Assembly (NCBI RefSeq): GCF_008831285.2
Contig: NC_045150.1
Location: forward strand, 8,258,001 to 8,322,000
Origin: Nymphaea colorata
Taxonomy: Eukaryota > Streptophyta > Magnoliopsida > Nymphaeales > Nymphaeaceae
DNA: 64,000 bases
Reading direction: 5' to 3'
The notes beneath the pieces are model-generated. The model was not told where the DNA came from and searched no databases. It saw nothing but the letters and a program-made list of their open reading frames with translations. A program made the position numbers and the translations under genes. Below are positions 10,648 to 24,182 of this stretch, piece after piece; position 1 is the stretch's first letter, and every line of letters begins with the position of its first letter.

Positions 10648-13600
10648 TTATGTCTGCTTACTCATGGTGGTTGAAAGATAGAAATTCCAGAATATGGAGC
10701 AGGCGGACATAAAGGCTACCCGGGCCTGGAGAGGCACAACTCTGTGGAAATGTTTCAAGAAAATCAATTCTGATAAGCTGCCACGTCTGAGTGCAAATGA
10801 AAGAAAATGGCACAGCTTTTCTTTGAAACCACACACCTAAAAAATAGCAATAAATACACACTACACTAAGCTGTTCTATATGCACATCTAAGCTTTCTCC
10901 ATGATCACTTAAGAACATCCATAAGTTCATTTCTGCCAGGTCAACTGTCAAATTAGTTAAAGATTATTGGTTTGCCCTCTAAGAAGGGAACAATTGTATA
11001 AATAGTTTGAAAAGAAAAAATTACAAAAAACACGCCCAACAAATGGCCATTATCAGATGGGTGTCCAACCTTTTGAAGACATCAAAGAGGCTCCTGACCC
11101 TTCATACAAACTCACGAACAGCCGCTTCTCCAAACAAAATGTTAAAATAAACATATAAAATGACTATAACACTCTCATTCTAAAGATTATATTGAAAAAA
11201 AAAAAACCTCTACCAGACGGCGAGGGTCACCATTGTCACCGTCCGGCAGGACAGTGACGGCCCTCACATGGAACAACGCGGGTGGGACAGAAAGAATCCT
11301 GACCCTTGCCCCTCAAGGAAGGATTTTTTTAAAGTTTTCAAAATAATGTATAAATGGAGGGCATTCTTGTCATTCATATATATATATTAACGTTTTACTT
11401 GGGAAAGCGATTGTTCATGAGTCTGGGGCCCTCTTGATGTCTTCAAAGAGTTGGGAGTTATCTGATATTGGTCCGTTGTAATGGAAAAGTTAGATTTCTC
11501 TTTTATTATTACCAAATTTTTAGGTGTGCTTATGAAAATTTCACTTTCCCCTTTTTTAAACAATTTTCCCAACTTGTAAATATATTTTCATAAAACAAAT
11601 GAATAAATAATTAAATAAATAAATAAGCAGACAGCCAAGGAAGCTAAGCTACAGCCTGGTTCCACAACTGAATCCAGCTATTCCAAAAGTGCAGGAAAAA
11701 AAATTCCCGACCTCATGGAAAATGAAAAGAAAGCCAAGAAAGTAGTAGAAGGAATATAATTGTAGATTTCCATAATCAGCTAGGCGTAGTCAACGTCTAA
11801 TCCTGATTGGCAAGAAACTTGAAGGAAGGATGAGCGTGCAGCCATACCAGAAATTGTTAGATTTTTACACAAAACCAAATAAGGTAGGGAGTTTTCGAAA
11901 GCACCATCTTGCAAAAACTGTAACAGAAGGTACATTCAATATGAATTAGCTTGAACTGTTGGAATCAAGTAATATACACAATGTTCTCGAAGTACCTAAT
12001 CCTTAAGAACAAGTCTGATCTACTGTCTGCAGAGAGCGAACAACATACCCATGGAATGCGTGCACACACGTTCCTCCAGGCAGCTCCTGAGATCCCAGGA
12101 AGAGGACGGCCTTTTCCTGGCATCCCAGGAGCAGGCAATCAGACGTCCAACAAGAAGTCTCTCGGGAGTATTGAAGAAAGTAATAATAATGAATGTCTAG
12201 GACATTAAAACATCAAAACTGAAATGAAAACCTCCAGTTTCCATTAGCACCTACAGTAGAAAAGGACATCGCAGGGGAAGTAAAATAGTTACTTTTAAAT
12301 TAGCAAATATCAATTATGAATTACCAACAAAAAAATTTACCATAACCAACAAATCTGCTTTTCCATACATTCAGTGTTTTCACGCTTTTAAGTTTTTAAT
12401 TAGTTTATAACTCTTTCTTCTTTCAAGGTTGCCCTTCGGTTCAACTAGTGCAAGAGTTGAACAGAACAAATTCTTCTAAGAACAAGTTCAGAGGAAAACC
12501 TAGACCTCAGTTCTTCTGAAAGCAGCACTAAGATCCCTTCTGTATGCCCTCAAGCAAGGATAAAAACCTACAGTTCGGTTTGTGAAAGCGATGACGCGTA
12601 TGAGAAGTCAAAACACATTCAAAGCCATTCCAGAAAGTCATTCCCCATCCACTTGACCAATTAGCAATACAAACACATGCAAAGCTATTCCAGAATGTCA
12701 TTCCCCATCCACTTGACCAATTAGCAATATGAGAAGTCAAACACATTCAAAGCTATTCCAGAATGTCATTCCTCATCCACTTGACCAATTTGCAATTGAT
12801 TCCTTTTTTTTCAGTTGTCATCCCCTCCATCAGTCTAATATTTTTCAATTCCCTAATAAAATCTGTCAACTGAAATCTCCTTGACAACCCTGAATGGCAT
12901 CTCCCAAGAACACCATTCCTTCCACTAAATTTGATGCCTCAGCATGTCCACTACTATTTGATCAGCCCCCTCATATATTTAGCCCTGTGACCACAGGTGA
13001 AATTCCAGCTTCCCCATGAAAAGGCTAATGCATGGGGCATCTTTCATTTCCTAGTCCTGCTAAATATGCAATCCTGATCGCAACCCAAAAGAAGCTAAAT
13101 CAAAGAAATATTTCAAAATTTTCCTACTGTTTGTGAACAGGGAAGTTACTTCAATTTCAAAGTCATTTTAATATGTCAAAAGAGAGCAAAGAGAACATGA
13201 TGGCACTGGACAAAAGAATAGATACCCGAAATTCAGTATGCTGGCTGGAATCCAGAACTTAAAACCTGTTCATGGCCATGAAAATAATGTCAAGTAATTA
13301 TGCCACAAAAGATCCTGCTGAGAAAAATGAAGGGGACGCACCATTGAGCAGTGTAGGAAGGGCATCTTTCTGATACTTTATGGGGAGTTCTGAAAGCTTC
13401 CCCAGCCACAGACTATTCCATGCAAAAACAACAGCAATGACACTTGGACCAAGAATTATTTGATTCAAAACAACCTGCAACATGATCTAAGCTATAAAAC
13501 TATCCAAATTTCACCCTTCTCAGCTCAAAGAATATTTCTAGCTATTTTGCAAGGAATAAGGAAGATTTAGAACTTCACCAAAAGAATGGAATAGGACGTG

Positions 13601-14742
13601 AATCTACATATAGTGCAGAATGCAATCCCCAACTTATCCCACTTAAAAGTGGGTAAACCTTTCCCAACTAGCAGCGCAGCTTAAAGTAACCAAACACCAC
13701 AATCTGAAATCAGTGAGCATCACCTTTGCGGACAAGGTCACCAACGTCTGCTTAGGCATGTAACGATCAAGAAGCTGATACCAAGCATACGATCCAGGAC
13801 CATATAGAAGGAAACCATACGAGGCCATCCGAAGTGCCCGAAGCCAATCATGATCGCAGAGCAAGTCCAACTTGAAATCCTAAATCAATGTGTTCAATCA
13901 AATGTCGGATCCCGCAAAACATGGTATCCTCTCACTAGAAGCAGAAAATTTCAGAAAAACAAAAATCACAGGATTGCAGGTTTTTTAATCATTCCCATCA
14001 ACCACTTAATGAGCTTCAACAACATGGCAGAAAACACTGTTTCCCGACTAATCTTATTTATTTGGAGAAATGGGTGGCTTGCGATTTCCAACTTGATGAG
14101 TGCGCCTATTTAAATAAAGGGCTCGATCTTCCACAGCAATGTCAGTACTAGATTCCAGAACACAACATCTCAACTTATCCCGTTCAGTTGGATACTTAAG
14201 ACCATATCGACAAAAGGAGATTAGTTCAATGTCATTGCACCTCTTTTCTCTTCGTTATGGATCTCCATAAACTTCGGAGTAAAAATTCATCATACCAACA
14301 ACAGGAATTAACCGCGAGACTCAAACCCACTATTCAGAAATAACAGGATATTCAGGAAACATTAGACTTCCACGACACGACACGACCTCCCAGGCTCCCA
14401 AACCAATTAGCAAGTGACCGCATCCAAAACTTCACGAGACCAAAAAGAAGGGAAAGAAGAAGAAGAAAGCAAGACCTTGTTCGGATTCCTCTCATGCGTT
14501 AGCGGCTCGCGCCTCTTGATCTTCGAGCGTTCGATGAACTGGGCAATGGTGTCGCCGGTGAGGGCGAGGGAGGAGGAGGTGGCGGAAGGGCCCAGAGGAA
14601 AGCGCAAGCTCCATCCCGTCCCGCCATTCTTGGAGGTGGGGGCATCGGAATCCAAGGAGCTACTACCCTTCGCTCTTGGGCAGCGGAATCTCCTTGGAGG
14701 GAAGGGGCCGTTCCATCCGAATCCCAGCCCTAAAATATCCAT
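10648..14742 (-). CDS. Mpv17/PMP22-family integral membrane protein, 5 exons
   Basis: Exons on the minus strand: 14742-14476, 13879-13724, 13474-13342, 13265-13226, 10741-10648. All introns are GT-AG, and the total of 690 nt gives 229 aa. Family signatures in order are LALTGDTIAQFIERSK (~60-75), HDWLRALRMASYGFLLYGPG, YAWYQLLDRYMPKQT, LNQIILGPSVIAVVFAWN, LPIKYQKDALPTLLNG, FKFWIPASILNFG and the C-terminal VVPLQARVAFMS with IFWNFYLSTTMSKQT. From memory the closest Arabidopsis relative is the At2g42770 type. Family members are four-helix proteins of peroxisomal, mitochondrial or plastid membranes that affect permeability or metabolite balance; the precise role is unknown. The N-terminal ~45 residues (PRRFRCPRAKG...) are basic and Ser-rich and could be an organelle-targeting sequence. 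Exon 4 is only 40 nt and intron 4 is about 2.5 kb. An in-frame GTG extension to 14778 exists, but the ATG at 14742 is preferred. Confidence 0.9.
12594..12797. repeat. Tandem repeat, 3 copies of ~62-70 bp, in Mpv17 intron 4
   Basis: Three successive copies share the core 'attccagaatgtcattcc' followed by 'catccacttgaccaatt'. The copies begin near 12600, 12669 and 12730 and differ by point changes and a few bases at the joints. This is a minisatellite-like local duplication with no evident coding role. Confidence 0.85.
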
Positions 14743-17133
14743 CTTCCCCACCAACCGTTCCCAGGATTTGGCTGTCACCTTGCTTCCTGACTCTTAAAAG
14801 CAGGATCCCAATTCGTTATTAGCTTGGAGACAAATTCATGCGACCTCATTCAGGGTCGCCGCCGCCGGTGTCTTCGATGGTTATCGGGATTTTATCGGCA
14901 ACAGAAGATTTTCACGAGACAAACCAACGGTTTCTGTTTACTGAAGGACAAAACAAAAGCGTATTTATAGTTCTTTTTAAAAATTAATCATAAGGATGTG
15001 TATGTGTGTTTTTGCGATGTTTATTTTACAGGAAATGTGTGTGCGTGTGTTTTCTTTAGTGTTTAAATTGCCTTGGGCATAAACTTTCTTATGAAGGTTA
15101 TACCTTATACTTTCCAGGTTTTGACTTGTTTTTGAGAGTCTAGTACATTTTTCATCTTATGTCACACTTACTATTATTTGCACCATTTGCAGCCCGAAGA
15201 AATTAGACACAGAAGTGTATTTTAAGAGAAAAAAAATTATAAAAAATCACTCCTAAGCCCTTGTCAAACTTCTTTTACATGCGGTCATTGTTTTAGATTT
15301 GATGCATGCAAGAGGAGAGTGTAACTCACTTGTTCTCAGTTTGCTCATTCATTTCAGCCATTAATGAAGCATCGTTGTTTCTCTGCAAGTCTACGCATAA
15401 GATGAGCATCTATCTTACGATGGCACTGTACTTGGGCCCAAGGAGGTGCGTAGAAGAAAGAAACGGCGTTTCATATGGAGGGCCTAGGTGGTTACACCAC
15501 CTTAGTGAGGCATTTCGACTCAAGGGATGAGCATTGCTAGTCCAAGGTAGGGACAAGTTTCTTGTAAGTGTTATTTTTTTATATTTTTAAGTGGTAAAGT
15601 GTGGTATGTAAGTTAAAAGATGCACCACTGCCATTGTTGATACCAACACAAACCCGAGAGTTAAAAAGAATGAAGGGAGAAGCCTTCAAGTTTTTTTTTC
15701 AAACAACAGGTTGTATTCTCCCCTCTCCTCATCTTGAACATTGTTTCCCTCTATTGCTATCAAGCTTCTACACAAAACTAGAGACAACAATGGCGTTAAA
15801 CAAACAAGCCAAGTAACTTGAGCTTGCCTTGTTAAAGCTTGGCCCGAGTTCAAGCTCGTGCTAAGCCATTTGCTAGACGAGTTACGCTTGAGTTGCCCAG
15901 GTCAACTCTTTCAGTGAGCTAACTGGAGTTCGAGTCTTACAAGCGTAATTAATTTCCATTGAAAAGATTCCCAAATTATAATATGTAAAAATAATAAAAA
16001 GTTGTTTTGACGCCTGACCCTTCCTGTTCACATGTTCTTTCTCTCTTCTCTGAATTTATCTCAAGCTTTCACCTCCAACCATGAATCTTATGGCCGAATC
16101 AGGCCATCGTCGGCCATAAGTGAGATCAGCCTCCCGCACTGCATGGGAAGTTCTTTTTTCCCATTATATTTTCACTTGTTTTGGGGCGTAAGGGTTTTGG
16201 TCTTGCCTGAAAATGCAGAAGCCATCATCGGCGGCCTCAGATAACCACTGAGATCACTAGCAGTACGATGTCGGCCCAAGCTTTAAACTTTGCTTTTCAT
16301 CTTTTCAATAAGTTTTCGAAACCCCTTTTTCAAGTCAAGAATTCTGCAAGATTCTTTCATGGAGTTATCATTCTCCTCCTTCGCAGCAACACGCATACCT
16401 GATAGGAAGTGCCTCTTTCCTCTACAGCAAAAGCATATCGATCTAAATGATTCGATATCTAACTCCAACATGATCGATCAAGTCCAATTCAAGCCAATAT
16501 TGTAAAGCCCGACTGGAAATCGAACAGAGCTCGAGCTGAATAAAATAAACGTCGAGTCGAGCCGGGGTCGTGTGTGGCTATTTTTCTTGGGCTTCTTAGT
16601 GATATTACATCTCTCTCTCTCTCTCTCTCCTTGAGAACAGAATGAATCTCTTCCCACATTTCTTTGGGTGCTTCATGGCCCACAGTGCTTGCTGTCTCAC
16701 TACCAATAATATCTGAAACCTCAACTTTCTATGAAAACACGCAACATATTCCAGAACAAGTTATTACCGACCAAGAAATATGCAATGTATTCTCCCAGCC
16801 TAAAGATTCAACGCGCACACCAACCAACTACATACCGATGCACTCCACCATCACGTGTCTTCACATCTTCGAATCCATAGACCACTCCACTTCTTTTCAT
16901 GAAAGATCAGGATTTCAAGAGGCTGACTAGAAAAAAAGAACGCCGTGCTAAGATGCAACCTGCCAAGCACAAGCAAGTAGCGCATGATACTTGGATTTCA
17001 GGATCTAGTAATTGTGCCGTACAAAATGCAGTAAGCATGTTTTTGAGATCATTGATTGTGGCAACCAAGTTTTTGGAATTAGAATGAAAATACAAACAGC
17101 ACAGTTGATGATCTTACTGTTTCTATGTTGTCC
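14743..17133. other. Intergenic region between the Mpv17 and POLD3 genes
   Basis: Both neighbours are on the minus strand. The left part (just above 14742) should hold the promoter of the Mpv17-family gene, and the right part (below 17134) the 3' UTR of POLD3. A (TC)n run lies at about 16609-16630, and a degenerate 'AGCTTG/CGAGTT' repeat segment at about 15820-15930. The open frames here are short and unlike known proteins. Confidence 0.55.
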
Positions 17134-17755
17134 TCAGATCTTTTTGAAGAATGCTGTGATGCTACCTTGTTTTACATCTTTCACATTGTTCTTCGGTGTT
17201 TTCTTGCTTCCAGCCTTAACTGGCAAGTGAGGAGGCGCAGCATTTGTTGAAGCTGCGGGCATTTTTACAACGGCAGGAGCCCTGCATGCACAAGAGAAAC
17301 ATATTTATAATACCAAACTACAGAGCTGAAAGAATACACACAAGAATGGACAAAGAAGTGTCCTCCAGCTTACACAATCTCCCGACTGAAAGAGATATCT
17401 ACCAGCAACTCACAAGTATTTGTATCCAGAGAAAAACATAGACTCAAGTCTGAGGCCAGCATATTGACTTCTATGAATTAAACAAACTATAAGTCGATAA
17501 CCATGGTTTAAAAGCCCAATAGAAGATATAGGTCTTCCCAAGACTCAAGCCAACTAAACGGGCCTTTTGATAAACCAAAAGAACTCATATTTAAGCAACC
17601 ATGTGGATGCTTAGTTTATCTTCACTTCATCTCATAATGGACAATTTGACATCCATATTTAGATCATCTACACTAGGAAAATTGATCAGATTATGACATC
17701 ATGCCGTTACATGGAGCACCAATAATTCAAACCAGGAAGTTAAGAAAATTTCCAA

Positions 17756-17796
<41 letters not shown>

Positions 17797-20700
17797 AACG
17801 CACCAGCTTCAAACAGACTGATGACATGTAGATAGCTAAAAGAAATTAAAGCCAGCTCCACTTTCCACAGACTCGGGCAGAAGCAGATTGACAGAGACTA
17901 AGGAACTTGAACATATACATGATAATGCTCAAAAAACAAATATAGCAGACCTGTTTCCAGTACTCTTTTCAACACCATTATTTTCATCTTTGATATCCTT
18001 AGCAATTATAGCAGCATCAGTAGCGCCCTTATTATCTTCCTCAGTTTCTCCTTCCCATACAACCTCGGTAACTGAAAAACATGCCCACATAATCAGTAGA
18101 GAGCCTCTCAAAATATAACACTTGCAAGTAACCCATGCACCTCAAGGTAAACTAAAAGTAGGATACTCATAAATGGGCAACATGATAGTCAGTTTCATAA
18201 AGCATGCAATTGATACTTATCCACTGAATGTGATTAAACTGGCAAATAATAAAACAAAAAGACAGACAGCCATGTACCTTCTCTTCCACGATCATCAATT
18301 CTTGTCTTCAGAATTTTTCTCCTGGGTAGAACTGCAGCAGAAGCGCTTACTTTATCAATGTGATCGTTATTTGATGCTTCTGCAGATATGCCTTGGAGAC
18401 ATTCCGAGGAAGATATCCTAGACTTGCTTCCACAGTGTCCTTTTGGACTATCATTCAAGCTTAGACCACCGTCACTATTGGGCTCATCAAGATCCATTTG
18501 TTTTTTCTCTACAGTCAAATCATTATTACTGCATTTGGAACTAAGAACCGTGTGGGTCTTAGGAGGCTCCGGTGATGCAAGACTGATTACAGCTTCATCA
18601 TCCTCTTCATCTGAATAATCAAAAACCACCCTCCTCTTTCTACCACCACTGCCATTTGAATCTCTTCTCCTATGGTCCTTCACATCATCGTCACTGCTTA
18701 GGGCTTCAGCCTCTTCCTGTGCATGTATCTGAGCTTCCGAGTTTGCTAAGAATCGCAACAAGGAAAGAAATCCAACATTTAGAAGAAATCGTTATTCAGA
18801 TTCTTTACCAAACAAAATACAATGGAGCAACCGAACAAACATAAAAAGGAATTCACCATTCAGCTATGCATCAGGAACCATAGTCGGGATCTCCAGTAGT
18901 AAAGGTCAAACATCATGTAAATGTAACCCACTTGACCACTGGTCGAGTTGGTAAAATTAACTTCTTCTGAGTTGTGACTCTCAAAACTACAGACCTGGCT
19001 TCCTATGCGTTAAAAGTTAAACCAGGATTTTAACCCATCAGGAGTGTGTTTTTTACAAACACAAAAACAAATGCACTCCTAGGAAGCAATAGAATATTCC
19101 TTTGGTTTATATCCTTCACTGCAACTCCAAAACAGGGCAAGATATGATCATCTATGCATTGAGGAGTGTGTAATAGGATGTTTCAGGCTATTGGACCACA
19201 TGGACACGGAGACTGTTTTCCAAGAAGGCTTTTAAGCCTCTGAATCTGCCTTTTTTAGTAGGCAAGGCAACTCCAGAGTTTCAATAAATCCCACATTGGG
19301 GTTTACATTGGTCAAAATTGCAAGTTTTGCAACCCAAACTAGTCTCGTCTTGCAACCAAATTTCTTAATCCATCATGTTAATCATGAACAATTTGATTTC
19401 ATGAAGGAATTTTCCACTTACAGATGGGTCCTGAGCTATCCTTGGCAGCATCAGTGGCAGAAAAGCTGACTTTTGGTTTCGAAGAGGCACGACCCCACAA
19501 CTTTGCTAGTGATCCTCCAGTTCCTGATGATTTCTTACCATTCTGATCTTTCTTTCTAACAGCAGAAGCAACTGAGGCCTTCTCAGAATCAACAATGGGT
19601 TTAGTGCACTGAACACCATTCCCATTATGCAGTTTCACTGGTTCCTTTGATACCTCAACAGAAGACTGAGGTACTATTGGTGAAAATGTTTTTGATTCGG
19701 TTGGCTTCTTTAGTATGCTATTACTCACAACTGCAGTCTTTGGCTCCACTGAACAAATGTTAAGAGGCTTCACATCAGCACTACGCTTAACAAAAGAATT
19801 TGAAACTGCACCATACCTGCAAAATGAACCCTATATCAAATCACTTCGTTTGATAAATTTTGAACCATGCAATTTAACAATGCTAACGGCATGCATGCAA
19901 AAACAAACAACGTGGGCAAAGAAGTGAAGAGCATTCAACCATGAAAGGGTTTCTTTGTTGAAACCTACCAAAACTTATCATGAATAAACTGGAACCATTC
20001 TGCCATACCTGTTGTCCCACAAACAATTCTCATTTGTCAAAGATTGACCAAAAAGCTCTTCTGCTTGTACATATTCGGCACTTACAAGTGCTGCAGGATC
20101 TTTTGGGATGGAAGCTTGCACGCTATACACCTGAACCGAACCATCTTTAAATTCCTCTTGTATGCCTGCATCATTTTGAGGGAACAAAACTACGTGACCA
20201 CCTGAAATTAACCAATTCGACACAAATATATACACAAAGAACAACACTTGGGCATTTATTTGTGAACATTGATCATGTTAGGCAAAAGGTAGCCTCCTGT
20301 ACAAGAAACGGCTGTTGGGAACTTCCTTTATTCAAAAGAAAGTCAGTACAAGAAACGGCTGTTGGGAACTTCCTTTATTCAAAAGAAAGTCAGAAACAAG
20401 TATACAGAAACCCCTTTGGGTTATACACATTGTTGACGGATCTTGATGTATGGGTCCGGGTCTGGACCCGATCCAGTATGTCCTGGTTTGGTATGTCCTG
20501 GTTTGGGCATACTTATACCATTGTAAACACTAATCTTTAGAGTTAATGAAGTTTCAAAGAGAGAGAGAGTCTGGCGGCTAGTGGGCACCAGACCTCCTCA
20601 CCCGTGGTTTTTTCCCTCTAGTTGAGGGTTTTCCACGTTACATCTGTGTTCGATCTTCCGTTCTTGTGCGTCTATTATTTCTACACACATTATGACATTA

Positions 20701-22609
20701 ATTATCTATTCACTGATAGGTCTCACGACTCTCACTCCTCCAACAAGGGCCCCTATTCCCTACATCCATCCCATTGCTAAGTCAAAGAGCAAAAGAGCAC
20801 CTGCCATGGAACCTACTTAACCATTATTAATTTCCTGCTTACTGCTTAACCACTCTCAATTTCCTTAGTATTTTGTTTCATGTAGTTCCTCAAACCTGTC
20901 TCTTACCTTCTACAGCATCCCATTGACATTTTTTCATCCAACACCATTGGCTGATAGCCAAAATCAAATTGCAGCTATCAAAGATAATATTCAGGCATGA
21001 TTCCAAATGGGATTTTAAAAGTACCCCCAATGTTATCGTGCTCCAATATAAGGATAGCGACATTGTGTCAATTATCTAAATTATTTTCCCTCCCTTTTTG
21101 GTCTTTGAGAAGGATCTTCTCAAGAGATGAAAGTATGTTATATGCATAGCCTTAGGTTTGTGCACATTGAGATATTATATATTGGTCACCTATAAACCCC
21201 ATGGGCCTAGGCAATCAGGTGCACATGGTGTGCCTAGGTTGTCTAGGCGAATATATAATTAAGCAAAAGAAGAAGAAGAGAAAGGGTTCTGCAGAGATGC
21301 AAAATTGACCCTACGCTAATGGAGAAATAAACCTATATATTGGAAGCTTCTTAAAAGTTAAAACAGAAGCCTCTTCATACAGTAAAACACCAGTATAAGA
21401 TGATAACTCATTCCACATCCACTTGGAAGTATGGTAATTTATCCACCAGCTAAACTTACCAGAGAGTTTATCTTTCCGAGAAAGTACCACAGAATAGCTC
21501 TGTGGTTTGTCCTTCAACCACCCAGAAAGTGCGTATAGAACTTCCAGCTCACCACCACGAAGCTCAACAAACTCCTTAAGCACCCTATTATATAATGATA
21601 AGTTTGTGGTTCAGACTGCAAGAAAAGCAAACAATTATACGTTCAACTAACTAAATAGAGGAACAGAACATGGTCTACCTCTTGGCTTCATTGGACGATA
21701 AAGAGAAATAGCGGCTGAGCCATTTGTATGACACCTGATAAAGATTTCATATCATAACCACAACATCCTTTAGCAGAAATTACAAATATTAACCTAAAAG
21801 CTTCACAAGAAAACATGGAAAAAGCTAATTCAAGAATGTCAATGAGAAGGAAATTGCACAGCTAATGTGGGACCAAGCGAAGGATGAAGGGGAAAAGACA
21901 TTCATTCAGAAAATTCATCCATTGAATGACTAACAACAATGGTAGGAAACAAGCACCAGTACGTCATAAGCAACATAAAATAACCTAAGACAATCTGGTT
22001 CAGGAAGTTCTATATGCATGTACTAAGTTGCTAGAGACTTTGCCTCTTTGTTCTAGATAGAAAACTTAACCTAAAGCAATCTGGTTCACGGAGTTCTATT
22101 TTTCCCTATTCGCCCCGCAAACGCAAGGAAAAACTGTCTAGATGTAATATAGCAAAAGAGAGATCAACGTGGTAAATTTTGCATGATAAAATTGACACAA
22201 ATCCTTGTTGAGAATTACAGCAGAGTCTTCATCTAATCTTTAGTTCCACTTATTTAATGACTAAATAACGAGTTTCACAAACAAGTGAGGAGAATGGAAA
22301 CATGGTCGTCCCCCCACCCCATCCTTTCAACAGCACAATCAACGAAACAAAGACGGAGGGAACCATAGCTCCACCAACAAAGAACAACAACTTGAACCTA
22401 ATTTCCCTCGCAAACCATCTATGATCCAAAGTCGACGATGCCCACAATAAGAAACAAGATGAAGATCGCGACAAACGTCCCTCGTAACATAAAATCAACT
22501 TGTTTAACACGCAGGGACGGCTATGGGCAAAGAAAATTACCACTTGAAGTTTATCGTGAACAATAGATTGAATCTCGTCGAGGATACTAGCGGAATCAAT
22601 TGCCCCCAT
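17134..22609 (-). CDS. POLD3: DNA polymerase delta subunit 3 (p66/Cdc27 family), 8 exons
   Basis: Exons on the minus strand: 22609-22541, 21734-21679, 21584-21460, 20201-20009, 19816-19422, 18745-18278, 18071-17951, 17281-17134. All introns are GT-AG and the sum is 1575 nt (524 aa). The N-terminus (MGAIDSASILDEIQSIV, VSYKWLSRYFSL, LEVLYALSGWLKDKPQ, VQVYSVQASIPKDPAAL, AEELFGQSL) is the winged-helix Cdc27 region that binds the B subunit. The middle is charged and Ser-rich, with RKRRVVFDYSDEEDDE. A conserved block, RRKILKTRIDDRGREVTEVV, lies at ~425-445. The last residues include QGSITAFFKKI, a canonical PCNA-interacting box (Q-x-x-I-x-x-F-F, ~514-521). The subunit tethers polymerase delta to PCNA during nuclear lagging-strand synthesis and repair. 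Intron 3 (21459-20202) carries an LTR fossil and intron 4 is short. The gene looks intact. Confidence 0.95.
17757..17794. repeat. (TA)n microsatellite in POLD3 intron 7 to 3' area
   Basis: Perfect TA run within the intron between exons 7 and 8 of POLD3. Confidence 0.9.
20267..20690 (+). mobile_element. Solo-LTR-like fossil, probably Ty1/copia, in POLD3 intron 3
   Basis: The right half has the look of a plant copia LTR end on the plus strand: a TATA-like 'cttatacc', then AATGAAG, GAGAGAGAGAG, 'cacccgtggttttttccctc', 'tccacgttacatctgtgttc' and a pyrimidine-rich end reaching 'atttctaca'. No internal coding region follows, so it is best read as a solo LTR fossil. The left boundary is uncertain. 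Possible target duplication ('aacat'/'cacat') is imperfect. It is opposite in strand to the host gene. Age looks moderate to old. Confidence 0.5.
20299..20392. repeat. 47-bp tandem duplication
   Basis: Two adjacent, apparently identical 47-base units (20299-20345 and 20346-20392), each beginning GTACAAGAAACGGCTG and ending AAAGAAAGTCA. They lie in the left part of the LTR-like fossil in POLD3 intron 3. Their identity suggests a recent slip or duplication. Confidence 0.9.
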
Positions 22610-24121
22610 CTTCACTCTGTCCTTCTCTCTCTGGCGCCTTTGGCGGAAACCCTTCACATTTATCGCGCCAGAATGAGTCTTGGGTTGCAGTTTTCCCGCC
22701 TTTGCCTTGCGTCCTTACCTCGGCTGGCTTGATCTTTCAGTGCTCCTTCATGTCACGCTCCTACGGACGAGCTTTCACCTGAGACTGATTCTTTTAAGTG
22801 ACCGATACACATATTTCCTTTTGCGTGTTTAATTAGTTCGAAATAATTTTCTTATCTTTTGGTTTTTTTGTTCAGTGGAACGAAATAAGAAGTTAGCCAA
22901 TTCTAATATAAGGCAATAAACAATATGATTTTCGTTCCGAAGAGATTCTTTTAGGAAAAAAAAAGTTGTAATTTCATGAGTCCTCTTTTGTGGCATTCGA
23001 GTGTGAGATTTGCGAATCTCAGGCAGATCGTGTGGCCACTTATTTAGTTCTAAAACCAATATTAACTGTACCTTTCTAGTATATTGTTTAGGCACTAAAT
23101 TCATTTCGTATAATTTAGTTGAACCCTGCTTTATATTTCTTATTTTTTTTCCTCAATTATCAATCTTTCTTTCTTTCTTTTTTGCTTCATGAGGTCAAAA
23201 CTTTGCCCTCGACAGAAAACGGGTTTTTAGATTTCTAAATAAATGATACAAGGACCTAAACCGCTACTAGATGAACACATATCAAGTTCAAAACTATTAC
23301 ATTTCTTGGCATAAAATAAAAGATGTGGGGGGAAGTGGTATGCACGTAAAAAGAGAGTTGGTACAAAAAAAAAATTAAATAATGGATTTTATTGTTTCTT
23401 TTTCTAAGAAACCACTTGTATTGTAATGAAAGACATTGTTGCTGCTTATTTTATTGAGTATGACAATATTTCACAAGGTGCTCGTTTTTTATACTTCAAG
23501 ATAACATTCATGCTATGTTTTAATTTATATATCGGTGTCCCTTTTTGCATCATAAAAAATTTTTGCTTAAAAAAATGAATAGAAGACTAGTAGTTGCTAG
23601 TTGCTTTAACATTCCAACTTCAATAGCTTCAAATTACGAGAGGCTACGCCTTGGGCTGTTCCTTTGAGTTTGACTCAAAGTCCAAATTCTCCAAATGGAT
23701 TATATGTTGGCGTCACAGGCCTTACGAAATAATATATATATATATATTTTTTAGTGTGGTTTTCTTAAGTCTAACTCAATTTGGCATGTTTACGTTTTGA
23801 TTAAAAACATTTGTTGATCTTAACATTGTCAACACTTAAACTATGTTTCTTGTAGAGTGTTAAATTTTATAAACAGTGTGGACAATTGATATTGTAAAAC
23901 CTTGTTCGTACGAAATGTTTGGGAAAAAAAAAAAGGAAGAAAGCAGGGAGAGATGGTGGGCAACAAGCCTCGTACCCAATGGGTAGTTGGGTACACCGGT
24001 CGGGCTTGGACTGGTTTTTGTTTACTTTTGAACTGACCCAATTAAAAAAATTTACTGAGCTGAGCTGAGCTGGCCCGATTCAGGTATTGGGCATCCGACA
24101 ATACCATCAGACTTCTGACCT

Positions 24122-24182
<61 letters not shown>

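Noticed and set aside
14743-14778. GTG-initiated extension of the Mpv17-family protein
   Set aside because: A conventional ATG at 14742 gives a normal-length family member; plant nuclear genes rarely use GTG.
16283-16471. 62-codon minus-strand frame downstream of POLD3
   Set aside because: Short, no domain, and lies in the presumed POLD3 3' flank; chance frame.
18928-19090. Possible tRNA-derived SINE in POLD3 intron 5 (TGGTCGAGTTGG resembles an A box)
   Set aside because: No convincing B box at the right distance and no tail or target duplication could be seen.
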